A stretch of DNA of 64,000 nt from Zygnema cylindricum (GCA_037447655.1 JBBHKE010001258.1:186001-250000); one strand, 5' to 3'. Positions 12,703 to 24,378 are shown, counted from the first letter of the stretch. Made by a program: numbers and translations. The notes: a model not told the origin generated them from the letters alone.

Positions 12703-13737
12703 AGTTGAAAAGAAGTAATTAATATTCACTTCTTAATTTAAACTGAAGAGTGAAAAGAGAGAGAGAGAGTCACCATGGCTGCCGCCATAGTAAAAAAGAA
12801 ATAGGCAAACAGATTGATAGATTACCAAAATGTTGCCCTAAACAAGATTTGAACCTAGGTATACAAAATTCTATATAGACGTACGCCTTAACCATTTAGG
12901 CATTAATGAAACGATACAAATCCGTGGCTCGATCATTAATTGATGTGTTAAGCACACGTCACTTTCACTTAAACAAACCAAAGTTGACAAAAATGCATCT
13001 ATAGTCAAATGACGCTCGCGGACGCAAATCTAACCTTGTAAAATACATGATCGAACGGACGACGTCGGCCCCGCCAATCTCGAATGAATCTTTGGCGACT
13101 TTCGGAAATAGCAGCACGTTGTGCCACGTGGCGCCACATCATTGAAAGCTGCAAAAGATGGGAGGAGGAACGTTGGCAAGTTGACAAGTGTCAACCAGAA
13201 GGCCATGTTGTACAATGGCCCTACAAGAAATACAATCGGCCAATGTAACTTCTTCTACTATACACTCTTTTGATTGGTCTAGGGTATAGTAGTAGGTAGT
13301 TGTGAGTAGGAGTTAAGGGACTTAGCGTGAATGAGGCGCCTCTCTCCAGGTGACCTTTTGTATTTATAGGCGATCTTTGGCCAGCCATAACTAACTGCTG
13401 AAAGGATCAAATTCACTGATTCTTTTTGCTGCCAACTCAAGGGAGTCCAGGCTACACATGGGTGTAGTTGGTCAAGGTTTTTGCTTGCCATGGTGGTGGC
13501 ATTTCTAAGGGAAAGTCAAAGTGGGGAATGTTGTCCAAAACACATGTTTAAGCTTTGCATTCTATGATGAAATTGAGCACACAGTAAGTCTTCTTTCACA
13601 AGGTGAAGCTGTATACGAGTTTTGACTCTCAAGGTGTGTCACTCATTTGGGTTTGTATCAACTTGGAGTCGGCACTATCTAGATAATCTTCTTTAGGTCT
13701 GCGATTTATGTGGGGAAATGGAACCCATAAAATTCCA
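12703..13737 (+). repeat. Copia-like element, 5' LTR
   Basis: About 1035 bp, very similar to 15770-16826. It starts AGTTGAAAAGAAG where the other LTR has TGTTGAAAAGAAG, so the terminal TG appears mutated, and it ends ATTCCA. It carries an antisense tRNA-like segment (about 12835-12915 on the minus strand, with TGGTTAAGGCG and a GGTTCAAATC B-box) and a CCACGTGG box near 13119. Its 3' third (GGGAGTCCAGGCT) is also found in the solo LTRs at 34146 and 37085, so all belong to one LTR clade. Confidence 0.8.
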
Positions 13738-15769
13738 GGTTGTGGGCCCACCATCTAAGGTGCATATGTTTGATGGAACAGACTTCACTTACTGGGAATT
13801 GAAGATGGAGGGATTCCTTTTCGAAAAGCACTTATGGGGAATTGTTTCGGGACAAGTGTGATGTCCGCCATCGGGCATCGATGGAACTCACTATGGAGAT
13901 TCAACTGGGGCTTCCTAGAAATACAAATGGAGTTCAGATGCAACAGAAGGTGAAAGGGAAATTATTGCCATAGAAGAGGGAAAAGGGGAGAAGAGTAAAA
14001 GAACACCTATGGTGAGTGGAGCTAGGCTCTCTCCTACAGTTCCACTTGTAGGGGTTATAGCTAAACCAAAAACTTAAAAAATTGATAGTAAAATATAGGA
14101 GTACAAAAACACCATGGCAAAACATCTCATACTTAGAAACGTGTGTCTAATTCCATAGCTATAACTCTTATTAACCTAACCAAGTCTTCAGAAATCTGGG
14201 AAACACTAATTCAGATTTATAAGAGTGAGACTATATAGAAGCAGCAGGAAATAGAGGCCTATGTTTATAAAGGCGCTAGCATGGTAGAGTTTTGCAATGA
14301 TATTGCTGCGTTATATAATGAGCTTACTAATGCAGGATATGTAGAATCTAAGGTGAGAAAGATTAACACACAAATCATAAAACTCCCAGATGAGTACGAA
14401 AACATCATTAACTGTATAAAAAAAATGGACTACTCCTCATGGACTTAGAGCATTACCATGGGGATGATTCTTCTGAGGGAAAGCACTTAAAAGCTTTGTG
14501 AGGGAAGTGACAGGGTGAATGCAGTGACAGCTGGTGCTGACTGGTGGAAGCGTGATGAGAGAAATCATGGTGACTGGCGGAAGCGTGATGAGAGGAATGA
14601 TGGTGACTAGCGTAAGCGTGACCAGAGGAAAAAAGATAACGATAAGTAATACGGAACTTCGGTGGAAAGAAAGGAGGAGGAAAAGAAAGGGGGGTTTTGA
14701 AAAGAAGGGTTTGTTTCTTTTGTAGGGAACCGGGTCACTATATGGCGGAATGTCCTTTTTGGAAGAAATTAAAAGTTGGAATGTGAATGAGGAGGAAGAA
14801 GGGGAAGAGGAGGATCATGATGAAGATATTTCAGAGCTTCTCCACATTGGTAGTATGGGGAAGAGAGAAGAGCACACAAAAATTCCACGAAACCAACAGT
14901 GTGATTTTGGAGCTATAAGGGAGGTAAAAAAAAAAGAGGTACTTGAGGGAGTTAAACATGATGAGGATGTCATCATGTTTATAGAGTAAATGACTTAGAA
15001 ATGAGAAAGTCAGATTTAGAATTAAAATTGGAAGAAGGGAAAAATCAGAATATTGAGGATATCCTAATAGATATTTCGGAGACAGAAAACAGGTTGAAAA
15101 ATGAGACTTCAACGAATTTCGAGGAAAGGGGAAAAGTAAATCTAGAAAGAGCTTCAAAAGATAGGGGAGAAGAGGAATATTTAATCAAAGGTTTAAGGGA
15201 GGAGAAATATTTTTTGGGAATCAAAATAGATTGATGGGAAAAATTCCGGGGAGAGAGTGAGGAAGTTCACAAACGGGTTTTATATATACAAATATATGAT
15301 GCATGTAAATTTTATGAGGAACTTAGGGGACTGCACAAAAGATAAATTTGGGGGATTTCTAACATCACTAATGAGGATGTCATTTATGAAGGTGTGCTTG
15401 TAAAGTGTTAACATATGGGTGCTTGCATGTTGGGATGAGCTGGCGTTTATGCAAGGGAATTGGATTGCTCGGATGAAAAAGGAATGGGTGGATAAAATCC
15501 TTGCTCCAAAAGCCCAAAATTTAAGAAAAATGGCATGCAGAATAAAATGTGTGATGCAATTATTATTTCAATTCATCTAATACACTGTTTGAAATAAAGG
15601 GGTATTCGCTTAAAGATTTATGAGGGGAAAAGAAAAAAGAAAAAGAAAAAAATTATATATCATTGTGTTTTGTTATTAAGTGTGAGTTGAAAGAAAAGTA
15701 GACTAGAAAATAAGGGGAGTGTTAAAATGTGTGGACTTAAATTAAAAATTGACTAAAAATTAAGAGGAG
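13738..15769 (+). pseudogene. Internal region of Copia-like element with decayed Gag, no pol
   Basis: From 13760 the frame reads VHMFDGTDFTYWELKMEGF, then LWGIVSGQ: the classic Ty1/Copia Gag opening (Phe-Asp-Gly, Tyr-Trp, Lys-Met-Glu). It stops soon after. A UBN2-like stretch (SSEIWETL ... EFCNDIAALYNEL) follows around 14165-14420 in another frame. A zinc knuckle CFFCREPGHYMAEC (Cys-x2-Cys-x4-His-x4-Cys) lies at 14712-14753 in a third. An acidic Glu-rich segment occupies 14750-15234. I find no protease, integrase or reverse-transcriptase motif in the roughly 2 kb interior, so it is a non-autonomous, gag-only derivative. A purine-rich tract (AAGAGGAG) precedes the 3' LTR. Confidence 0.75.
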
Positions 15770-16826
15770 TGTTGAAAAGAAGTAATTAATATTCACTTCT
15801 TAATTTAGACTCTAGAGTGAAGACACAGAGAGAGAGAGTCACCATGGCTGCCGCCATAGTCCGAAAAAAAACAGGCAGACAGATTGATAGATTACCAAAA
15901 TGTTACACTAAACATGACTTGAACCTAGGTATACGAAATTCTTTATAGACATACCCCATATCCATTAAGGCATTAACGAAACGATACACATACTGGCTTG
16001 GTAATCAATTAATGTGTTACGCAAACGTCACTTTCACTTAAACAGACCAAAATTGACAAAACGACATCTATAGTCAAACGGCGCTCGCGGACGCGAATAT
16101 AACCGTGTCAAATACATGATCAGACGGACGACGTCGCCCCCGCCAATCCCGAATGAATCTTTGGCGGCTTTCGGACATAGCGGCACGCTGTGCCACGTGG
16201 CGCCACATCATTGAACGCCGGAAAAGATGGGAGGAGGAACGATGGCTCCCAAGGTGACAAGTGTCAACCAGAAAGCCATGTTGTACAATGGTCCTACAAG
16301 AAGTACAATCGGCCACTGTACCTTATTGTAATATACACTCTTTTGATTAGTCTAGGGTACAGTAGTAGGTAGGTGTGAGTAGGAGTTAAGGGACTTAGCC
16401 TGAATGAGGCGCCTCTCTCCAGGTGACCTTTTGTATTTATAGGTCATCTTTGGCCAGCCATAACTAATTGTTCAGGGGAGCAAATTCAGTGATTCTTTTT
16501 GTTGAGGACTCAGATAAGTCTAGGCTACACGGGGGTGTAGTTGGTTAGATTTTTTGCTTGCCATGGTGGTGGCATTTCTAACGAAAAGTCAAAGTGTGGA
16601 ATGTTGTCCAAAACACATGTTCAAGCTTTGCATTATGTGATAAAACTAAGCACACAGAAAGTCTTCTTTCACAAAGGTGAAGCTGTATACGAGTTTTGAC
16701 TGCATACGAGTTTTGACTGTCAAGGTGTCAGTCATTTGGGTTTGTATCAACTTGGAGTCGGCACTATCTAGATAAACTTCTTTAGGTCTACGATTTCTGT
16801 GGGGAAATGCAACCCATAGAATTTCA
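15770..16826 (+). repeat. Copia-like element, 3' LTR
   Basis: 1057 bp, TGTTGAAAAG to ATTTCA, the typical TG..CA form. It contains the same antisense tRNA-like segment (about 15900-15980) and CCACGTGG box as the 5' LTR. The flanks at 12702 and 16827 rejoin on the uninterrupted unit 3 sequence around 51800 (CATCGAGATAGGATACAA), which proves the insertion. No clean 5-bp target duplication is left. Confidence 0.8.
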
Positions 16827-17123
16827 GAATACAATAGGGATAACAAATACACCCTCGTGGGTTTTTGTGATAGTTTACTTTCACTGACCTGATTGACAAA
16901 ATGGAGACCAAAACCTGTTTTTGGAGAATAAAATTATCTTGAAAGTTCCACGTGTTGTTCACAAATTGACCTGAGATAATGAAACGAACAATATGCAAAT
17001 CACCTGAGCTTTGATGGCGAATACGTGAAAGAATTGCAACCGAATAAATTAAAATAAAAAAAGCAATTACTAGCAACAATTAAACGGATCAAATCTTCAA
17101 GGTACATGTATTATAATTTTGAT
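16827..17123 (-). pseudogene. Continuation of unit 1 block, possible upstream exon of gene B
   Basis: Aligns with 51806-52101 in unit 3. On the minus strand an open frame with a hydrophobic run (LLVIAF.ILI.SVAI) ends at a potential donor CAG|GTCAGTG (exon end 16889). There is no ATG: the frame opens after a stop. One indel relative to unit 3 shifts the frame here. It may be an exon, part of an untranslated region, or chance. Confidence 0.25.
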
Positions 17124-17814
17124 GGGTTGTTTGTGGATACCTTACATGACTTAATCTTGTGGAGAGTGACTTGTTCAACGACTCAAAATTAGAAAAGAAT
17201 TTATAGTCTAGCCTTATATCGACAATTTGAGAAATCAAAGAAGAATAAGTCAACTCCTTTGTTAATTTCTGCTTGATGCATTAATCACATAAAAAACTCA
17301 GATTAGACAATTCAGATGAAAATTGAATAGAGGATAAAAAACAAACTATTGGGGGGTGTTTCAAGAGTCGACCATTTACATAATTCAAGCTTCAAAGCTT
17401 AAATCGTTCAAGAGAAAATCGCTTAAATTATTCAAGTCTCGCCTGTTTGAAGCAGTAAAGACTTGAATAGTTTGAGATTCAAAAATTTAAATTGTCCAAG
17501 AGCAAATCATTTGAATTATCAAAAAGCCAACCATTTGAATATTCAAGGGTCGATCGTTTGAATTCCCTAAGAGTCAAGAGTTAGCATTCAAACCTTTTAA
17601 AGGGTCAGTAAATACTATTGTCAACCATGTACATCGTTCGAAAGTCACCATGTGAATTTATCAAGAGCTTTGCATTTGAATTATTGTTACTTCCCACCAC
17701 AATTGTAAGCACACTAAGATTCACCCACCCGGACTGAAAATAATTGTCGCATTCAATGAGTTCGACAATAGTCTAGTAGTGCGCAAAAGACTACAAAATA
17801 ATAAATATGTCACG
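17124..17814. repeat. Right part of unit 1 block with TTTGAATT/TTCAAG dyads
   Basis: 17124-17450 is unique in this window. From about 17455 to 17640 the sequence matches 30310-30490 and is made of imperfect repeats of CATTTGAATTATC and AAGAGTCGA words, with TTCAAG and CTTGAA giving many short dyads. No gene is seen. The paired copy lies at the same relative place behind gene B of unit 2. Confidence 0.45.
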
Positions 17815-17910
17815 TACTAATTCAATTGGTCGAGAGCATTCACTTTCCTATGAAAGGACGAAAGTACAAATTTGAGTTCAAATCCCATAAAAGCGATGAT
17901 TAAAAGTTAT
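17815..17910 (+). repeat. tRNA-derived (SINE-like) head, copy 1
   Basis: TTCAATTGGTCGAGAGCATT resembles an internal A-box and GAGTTCAAATCCCA (17874-17887) a B-box, spaced as in tRNA genes. A near copy is at 39145-39240. No complete cloverleaf can be formed, so this is a tRNA-derived repeat head rather than a tRNA gene. It sits directly upstream of a displaced gene A promoter. Confidence 0.5.
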
Positions 17911-17999
17911 TTTTTTCTACAAATCGAAATTCATTATTGAACCGAATTTGAGTTCGAGGGGGGTGGATCCGACGACACCACAAAACTTAGAAACGGAGG

Positions 18000-18571
18000 G
18001 AGAAAGAAGATCATCATTTTAAATCGTCCGATCATTTCCCACTTTCACGTTCCCTTCCCTCTCTCTCTCTAAAATACATTTTCCTCTCTCCTCTCTCCTC
18101 TCCCCAACATCTCCACCTCTGAAAAACTGAAAACATATTCACTTTTTCCATCCCTATCTTTTTTTGTTTTTTTTATTACTTAAAAAAAAATCAATGTCAG
18201 AAAACGAAAAAACATCAAGACCAAAAAAAATAAATGAACTTACTTTTCCTTCTCGTGGAGATCTTTCTCCAACCTTTTCTTGTCGTTTTCCCATTGGATT
18301 TTGTCGTTTTCCCGAGATTTCTTTTATTCTTTTTCAACATTCTGATCTTCGTATTCCCCTTCCACATTCTAAGGAGGGGCAGAGGGAGGAGCGGAGGGAG
18401 GGATGGAGAGAGGGGCGGAGGGAGGGGCGGAGGGAGGGGCGGAGGGAGGAGCGGAGGGAGGGTTAGAGGGAGAATTTTGGTGGGGGATTTCATGCCCGAG
18501 AGGGGAGGGAGGGACGTGGAGGGAGAGATAGAGGGAGGGGGGATGATATGGGGGGTGGGAGGGGGGCTCAA
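18000..18571. pseudogene. Chimeric fragment 1: gene A promoter fused to inverted intron 1 and exon 1 tail
   Basis: Plus-strand sequence from about 18030 to 18120 matches the gene A promoter and leader (GTCCGATCATTTCCCACT; CTCTAAAATAC in place of the TATA box; CATCTCCACCTCTGA). At about 18121 it jumps to the reverse complement of gene A intron 1 (ACTGAAAACATATTCAC), through the inverted exon 1 donor (CTTAC), then the inverted coiled-coil and Pro-rich coding (18235-18571). Transcription from the promoter piece would give RNA antisense to gene A. The same junction occurs in a second copy at 39340-39952. Confidence 0.6.
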
Positions 18572-18724
18572 GGAATGACTATATATTTTCTCTTTCGTTT
18601 ATCTTCTTTTTTTTTCCTCCTTTCCTCTTCAAATTCCTCCAATTTTGTCGTTTTCCGCCCTTTTCCCCCTTTTCTTTGCACCGCTTTATTCCCGTTGCTT
18701 CTAGCCACTCTTGTTGCTTCCTCG
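18572..18724. repeat. Dispersed repeat also at 30640-30780
   Basis: Pyrimidine-rich sequence (CTTTCGTTTAT, CCTCCAATTTTGTCG, CTTTGCACCGCTTTATTCCC) matching 30650-30780. The match at 30780 is uninterrupted, whereas here an LTR follows at 18725, so 30770-30785 approximates the empty site of that LTR. Confidence 0.45.
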
Positions 18725-19683
18725 TGGAATTATCTATCCTCCATTGGACTACAGAATTCAAGAAGCCTCTAGATAAATTTTAACTAACCCACTTTAAGCC
18801 ACTACCACTGTTGCCCGAGAAGGCAAATTGACAGTCTGACTGCACCCTTGTGCAGCTTGGACTTCTTTGGGTCCGTAGCAAAAAGAATGAGTGAAAATGG
18901 CCAACCAGTCGATAAGTTATCAGGTGGCAAAAATGCCAATTTATCTAAACTCTCAGAAAAAAACTTAGTCTTAACCCCTCTTACTATCCCTATCTACTAC
19001 ACTACGAACCAATCAAATAACTGTAAAGTACAGAAAGGTACTATGACCGATGTCCTTTCTGTACGGCCTGTGTACGACAAGGCCACTGAGTGGACGCGTG
19101 TCACCTTTCCACTCGTCCGTATGTTCCCCGAAATTCCCGCGACCAAATGTTATCCCTCCATGTGGCCCTAGGTCATGCCACGTCCATAAACGCCAAAGTG
19201 ACCATTGTGCAATCTTGGCAGTGATATATGCCGATAGATTAAATACGATAATGAATGTCGGCCGTCAAAACAAATGTCCGAATCATTTGTTTCGTGCGAA
19301 ATGACGTCCGCACATAAACTTTAACTAGTTCTATGTTCCCTTGTTCACATCTTAGTTAATCGGTTTCAAGACCATGTATGAGTTTAAATACGTATCAAAC
19401 CCTATGTACTTTTTCGGATTTCTACGACAGACTGGTTAGAGCTAACGGCTACACCGTACTCTACCGGTCGGAGGTTCGAGTCCTGTTGGACTCCACCTTT
19501 TGTTGAGAGTGACATAAGTCACTCTTTAGTCCTGCTTGTTGAACTAAGGCAACTATGGCTAAACCACCCTCTCTATCCTTCAGTGACTACAACAAGTATG
19601 GTAGCTAGAGAGAGGAGGTGAAGGCAGGCTGTCTGCCCTTTCCTTTTTCTTTTTATACTGATATATTTAGACCTAGAAAATAC
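18725..19683 (-). repeat. Solo or truncated LTR, minus orientation
   Basis: In reverse complement it aligns with the LTRs at 34146 and 37085: it ends at TGGAATTATCTATCC (18725) and keeps the TTTAGACCTAGAAAATAC block near the opposite end, but lacks the terminal TGTTGAAA, so it is truncated there. It carries the tRNA-like segment on the plus strand at about 19423-19500 (ACTGGTTAGAGC and the B-box GGTTCGAGTCC) and the GTGGCATGACCTAGG region near 19160. No internal retrotransposon domain follows. Confidence 0.6.
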
Positions 19684-19835
19684 TCCATTAACCGCGATAA
19701 CATATTCGATGTCTGAACATGTGAGAACAGGTTCTCGCGATTTTCCCTCGTCATTGTGACTTAGAATCAAATCTGCGTACGATTTTACGTGCGATGCACT
19801 CAATTTCCACAGTCGACGCCTTTATTTGACTCTTA

Positions 19836-20649
19836 GGGTATTTTCGATGTGCTAAAGTTACAGTTATTTTCTGTCGTTTTCCTCCACAACTTAGAAAAAA
19901 ACGAGAAAATCCGCAACCGTACCAAAAAATATAAATTACCACCGTACAAGTTGCGTTACCAAAAAAACTTTATACGTACACTAGTTTGTCGTCTAGGGCG
20001 ATGCAATTTGTCGTCTAGCGCATTTCGACCCACTTTCGCGTCCTTTCAGCAAATGTTCGAACTTTACATAAAATCACCTCGCGAGGTGATTTAAAATAAC
20101 GTCCAATAAGGTGAGCGAATAGGCAGACGTTGTCGCACGTGTCATAAGTTTTCTACAATTTTTGTGCGCGGAGTACCAAAAAAACAACACACTGTAGGTT
20201 TCTTGCCTGTGCGTTTTTGTTTTCTGTGCGCTGATTTCCTTACAAGGGTTGTCTCTCTTAAACACACGTGTTTTCACACATACGACGTAGGAAAAACATT
20301 GGGCACCTGTCGGCATGTGGGAAAACGAAAAACGAAACCGCAGTTCTGTGCGACAGCGAAAGGTTAAATTAGGGTTTCGACACGTCGACAATGTGGCGTA
20401 CAGACATTACGAAGTCACAAAAATTATACAGCGTGTAGAGAGACGTCTCCAATTGAAGCCAAGTGGAAGTTTCGCCTCATTTTATGCACAACTTCATCTG
20501 TCACGTTGTTTCGTACACGTCTACGTAAGTCATATTTTGAAGTAACAAGTTATTTGCGTTTACATCCGAATGCTCTGAAAGTTGTACGCAAAATCTTCGC
20601 TAAAAAATAAAGTTACAAGACTAATTTTCGGTTACATGCAAAAATACCT
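19836..20649. mobile_element. Harbinger-like non-autonomous element with central perfect palindrome (814 bp)
   Basis: The left end GGGTATTTTCGATGT and the right end ACATGCAAAAATACCT are inverted matches. TTA flanks both sides (19833-19835 and 20650-20652). A perfect 22-bp palindrome lies at 20071-20092: arm AAATCACCTCG followed directly by its complement. The same arm with a 3-base spacer occurs inside the element at 32873-33819. No transposase is visible. Confidence 0.6.
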
Positions 20650-20665
20650 TTATCGCACCTAGTTA

Positions 20666-22462
20666 AAGTTGCGAACCATCGGGGTCGTCAACTACGAATA
20701 GACGAACGATTCTGATCGACAATTTTACATTCATGCGAAATTCAAATTTGCACGTTGGCCAAGTTTTGGCTTTTTTATAGCCCACTCTACGAGACTATCA
20801 AAATATGAGGTTTATCTCTCATATGGATTGGATTTCTAGGAAAATATGAGGTTTATCGCTCATATGTTTTGTATAATCAAAGAGGGATAAACCATGCTAT
20901 GAATAATTTTGCAATTGCATGTATATTGAAATCCATCCCCCTTTTGTCCTTCATCCTTTTCTCCACACTATATAGTAAACTCCTCATGGTCACATCTGCT
21001 TAGGAACTCGACTTACAAACAAATTTTGTCAGTGAGACTAAATTTACTGTCAACATTTTGATTACATTTTGTATTTTTTTTTCCCGACACTCAAAATTTC
21101 TTTCGGTTTGTATGTACCTCTTATTAATTTTATCAATAGTCATAATTCATAACTCCATGACGATGCGCTCATCTATTTCCCATGCTTCGGTGTCTCAACT
21201 TGGTAATTGAGCTAATTTATGATGTTAAACCGTGAGTCAGTGTACTTGTTGAACTTTTATCGAGATTCATTTATTCATCCACTTAATTTCACTGTGGAAG
21301 TCGAGAGCATATTACATTTTTAACCTAACTTATATATTACTTAGCACTATTGTTTGCACCTTACATCAATGTTCACAATGATAATTTTTCACATTTCCCC
21401 ATTCTCACAAATTAAGGCTTTGTCTTTCAAAAGGCAATACTACAGTGGCATATACATATAGTCCAAACCTTCTCAAATGTTTCAAATTTGCACTTAAAAA
21501 AAACACATTTCTTTCGTACATATAAAGGTTTTAATGTGTGGTTGCTTCTTAATAAGTTCAGTGAAACTTGAAGCGTTTTTAACAGTCAAAGAACGATCAC
21601 ATACAATACAATAACCGACTACGTAAAACTTGAACTACATTAAACATTCAAATAATAATACAATAGTAATCCTTCTGTAATAATAAAAATTCAAATATTG
21701 TTAACATACTTACGGGACACAATGAGTAAAACGTTTTCAACATTAAAGAACCAAAAAAAAATATAAGTAGAATAACGAAACAATGTAATATGGTAGCGAC
21801 TCAAGTAAAACGTGAAATGGTTGCACCTAATAAAACTTGTGCAATACCAAAGAGTCACTATATAGTTACAATATAATATGGTAACTGGCCGAGTGGAATT
21901 TGAAGTATGTTGAACACTTATATGATGTTGCGGTATAATAAGGCAACATGCCGTATAGTAATTGTACAATGCTAATCAATCAAATTTTAAATGATATAGC
22001 AACACACCAAATTAATTTTTCACAATCTTGGGGACGCGAGTTTCCTAGTCTTGAGCGAATTCGTCCCCTTACAAGTTTCTTATTACCTCATAAGACTCCT
22101 CACCTCCCCATGAAAAGATTGTCTGCCCGAGTTGTATAGATTACGACTCCTTTCTATATCGCCTTGGAAATCCCTTTCTTTCGGCATCGACCGTCAAACC
22201 AACGTTTCCCTTCGATCCGAAACTCCTCCTTGTGGGTAGAGGTCACAAAAGTAAAAATTTCAACATTTTTTTTGTTTTTCAAAATTTGAACACCTGAAAA
22301 TCGGTCGGGTTATTGCACACTCCTAAATAGTTACCCGGCACACGATAACCATTTCCGAAAAAAGAAAGTTAACCGAAACTCAATTTTGAACGACTACCCG
22401 TACCCGAATAAGTACAAAATTAGTGGGACAATCTATAATAATGTTGGACATTATGGATATTA
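20666..22462. repeat. Duplicated segment T, copy 1
   Basis: Aligns with 35187-38440 once the LTR at 37085-38103 is removed. It contains two adjacent hairpins with arms ATATGAG and CTCATAT (20803-20824 and 20843-20864). It also includes CGAGTTTCC..GTCTTGA, GAATTCGTCCCC and CGACCGTCAAACC blocks. It provides the empty site for the 37085 LTR (GTCTGCCCGAGTTGTATAG near 22120-22140) and for the 38441 LTR (near 22462). No coding region recognised. Confidence 0.6.
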
Positions 22463-23148
22463 ATAGGACGTACCTACGAAACCTTCATACTTTGTCGTTT
22501 TAAGCTTACCCGGCCGTACCCTATTTTATTTTTTTTAATCACCCAGCCGAATCGGGCCGGCTACCAAAATTTGGCACCCGAATTTGTTCGGATCCGATTC
22601 GGCCGGCCGGGTACGGATTCGCGTACCCTATTGTGACCTTTGAGTGCGGACAGTCGGATTTTTTTCATGTCGAGCGGTCAATTTGTGTGTTTGCCGGGCA
22701 GTCAGTTCTGTGTTTTGGCCGGCACCGCCGTGAGGAACGCTATTTTCCCGACAATTGTAAAGCTAAATTAGTGCCGGGCAGTCAGTTTTCCTTTGACACG
22801 GTAGTTTTTGCACCTGCAGTATATGACACCACCCATCGTTAATAGAGTTGAGGATTTTTTTGTGTTAATGCGAGTCTTGAACTAGTGTTACTGTTACAAT
22901 TGAGCGTGGCACGATGTAGTCCGCCTGTTTAAATAGTGTAGCCAACACTTTTTTGTGATTATTGGCCAAAAAATGTTGCGACCAAATTAGTGTCGGTAAA
23001 TCTTATGACTATGGCCGGTCTAATTATAAAAAGTTTATGCACCTTTTCAGTTTGTGGTAGGGGTCATCCGTACATAGCGTCATGTGAACATACAACGTCT
23101 CGTTTCTAGCATCACTTACCTACCTTTCAGAGTGATGTTGCTTAGATG
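22463..23148. other. Spacer with CCGG-rich stretch, no gene seen
   Basis: Includes a GC-richer stretch with repeated CCGGCCG and GGGTACGG words (22505-22630) inside otherwise AT-rich DNA. A 69-codon frame at 22633 has no recognisable features. Unit 2 homology begins at about 23149 (AACAGTGATGCGCTTAAA). Confidence 0.4.
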
Positions 23149-24217
23149 CCAACAGTGATGCGCTTAAAAGCTCAACACGTGTTACGACCCTTCATCTACA
23201 CAAAAATTTATATTTTCGTGTCAACTTTTTGGAGATCGCATGCAACGTATCGGTGAGCTTTGTCACGACCTCAAGGACGTGAGCTTCACGAAAAATGTAT
23301 CAACCAATCCGCTTGAGGTCTTAATATTGTCCTTTACTATCACGCGACCGCTTTTAAATGTGATTGGACACGAGAGCTGTGACGTGACTAATGAATTCGT
23401 ACATAGGTTTGCGACTGCCACGTAGCGAGGCGCGCTTTATTAAATTTTGCTGCATTTTGGGAACAATACAATATGCATCTTTACGCCAATAGTAACACGC
23501 CACGTATCATATTTACACGCCAAAAAAATTGATTTGTAACGTCACCTGTCCTGTACAGCGCGCGCCATTTTCTATAACTTTTCCGAACGATAAAGGTTTT
23601 AGTGCGTTGGCTCTCATTTTTACACGTTTGACCAACGTAGAAAGTTTGTTTCTCTATTTTTTTTTCTTTCAAACCTTTTATGAAACTCCATTACCCACAC
23701 TATTTACATAATTTTCAACTAGGAAAGTATTGATTCTAAGCTAAAAGTATTAACTCGCCCGCGAAAAGTTCAAATTTTCATTCATCATTTTCATTCCCGC
23801 GCTTTCCCACAAAACGCCAGGAAACGACAAAACAATTCATTTCTCCTCTACAAAAATTCTGCTATCGTATCCGTACATTAACCGACCAGCCGACAAAATG
23901 CGCCGCCCCTAGGTTCAGGCGCCGACAGATCACAAAAATAGTCAACGACAAAAATATCATTCCACGTGTACATCACCCCTCGCGTAAAACAGATTTACGG
24001 AATCTCTTTTCCAAAGTTTCCGTACAGAAGTCGATTGTACAATTTGGGACCACAAAGATTTGAGACGCCAACCGCAAATCGCGCTCCGCCGTCCGATTTC
24101 TATCCGCCGCGGTTCGTTCGTTCGATGCTTTGTCAGCTTCCCTGGCGGTCCGATCATCTTCCATCATTCTGAGCCGCCCGATCATTTCCCACTCTCCCGT
24201 TCCCTTCCTTCTCTCGC
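23149..24217 (+). promoter_or_regulatory. Conserved upstream region of gene A, unit 2
   Basis: Alignable with the upstream regions of the other three units over about 1 kb, in blocks such as GGTGAGCTTTGTCACGAC, CACGCGACCGCTT, GCGCGCCATTTT and CCCCTAGGTTCAGGCGCC. Conservation outside coding sequence may simply reflect duplication. It includes CCACGTGTACATCACC near 23962. Confidence 0.5.
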
Positions 24218-24226
24218 TATAAAATA
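24218..24226 (+). promoter_or_regulatory. TATA box of gene A, unit 2
   Basis: TATAAAATA lies 153 bases upstream of the ATG at 24379. It is followed by a CT-rich leader containing a CATCTCTACCACTGAGATTTGC block that is also present in units 3 and 4. The same box is at 46423 and 59117. Confidence 0.6.
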
Positions 24227-24378
24227 CTATTTCCTCTCTCCTCTCTCCCGCATCTCTACCACTGAGATTTGCTTCCACAGATTTCGCTCTCTCGCTCTCT
24301 CTCTCACGCTTAAATTTCAATTTTCCTCTCACTCTCACTCTCTCACTCCCTCTCTCTCCTTCTCTCTCCCCTCTCAAA

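Noticed and set aside
19423-19500. Functional tRNA gene
   Set aside because: A- and B-box words are present, but no full cloverleaf, acceptor pairing or clear anticodon arm, and the sequence lies inside an LTR family that repeats elsewhere.
22633-22842. 69-codon frame in a CCGG-rich stretch
   Set aside because: Isolated, with no homologous copy in segment T and no recognisable motif.
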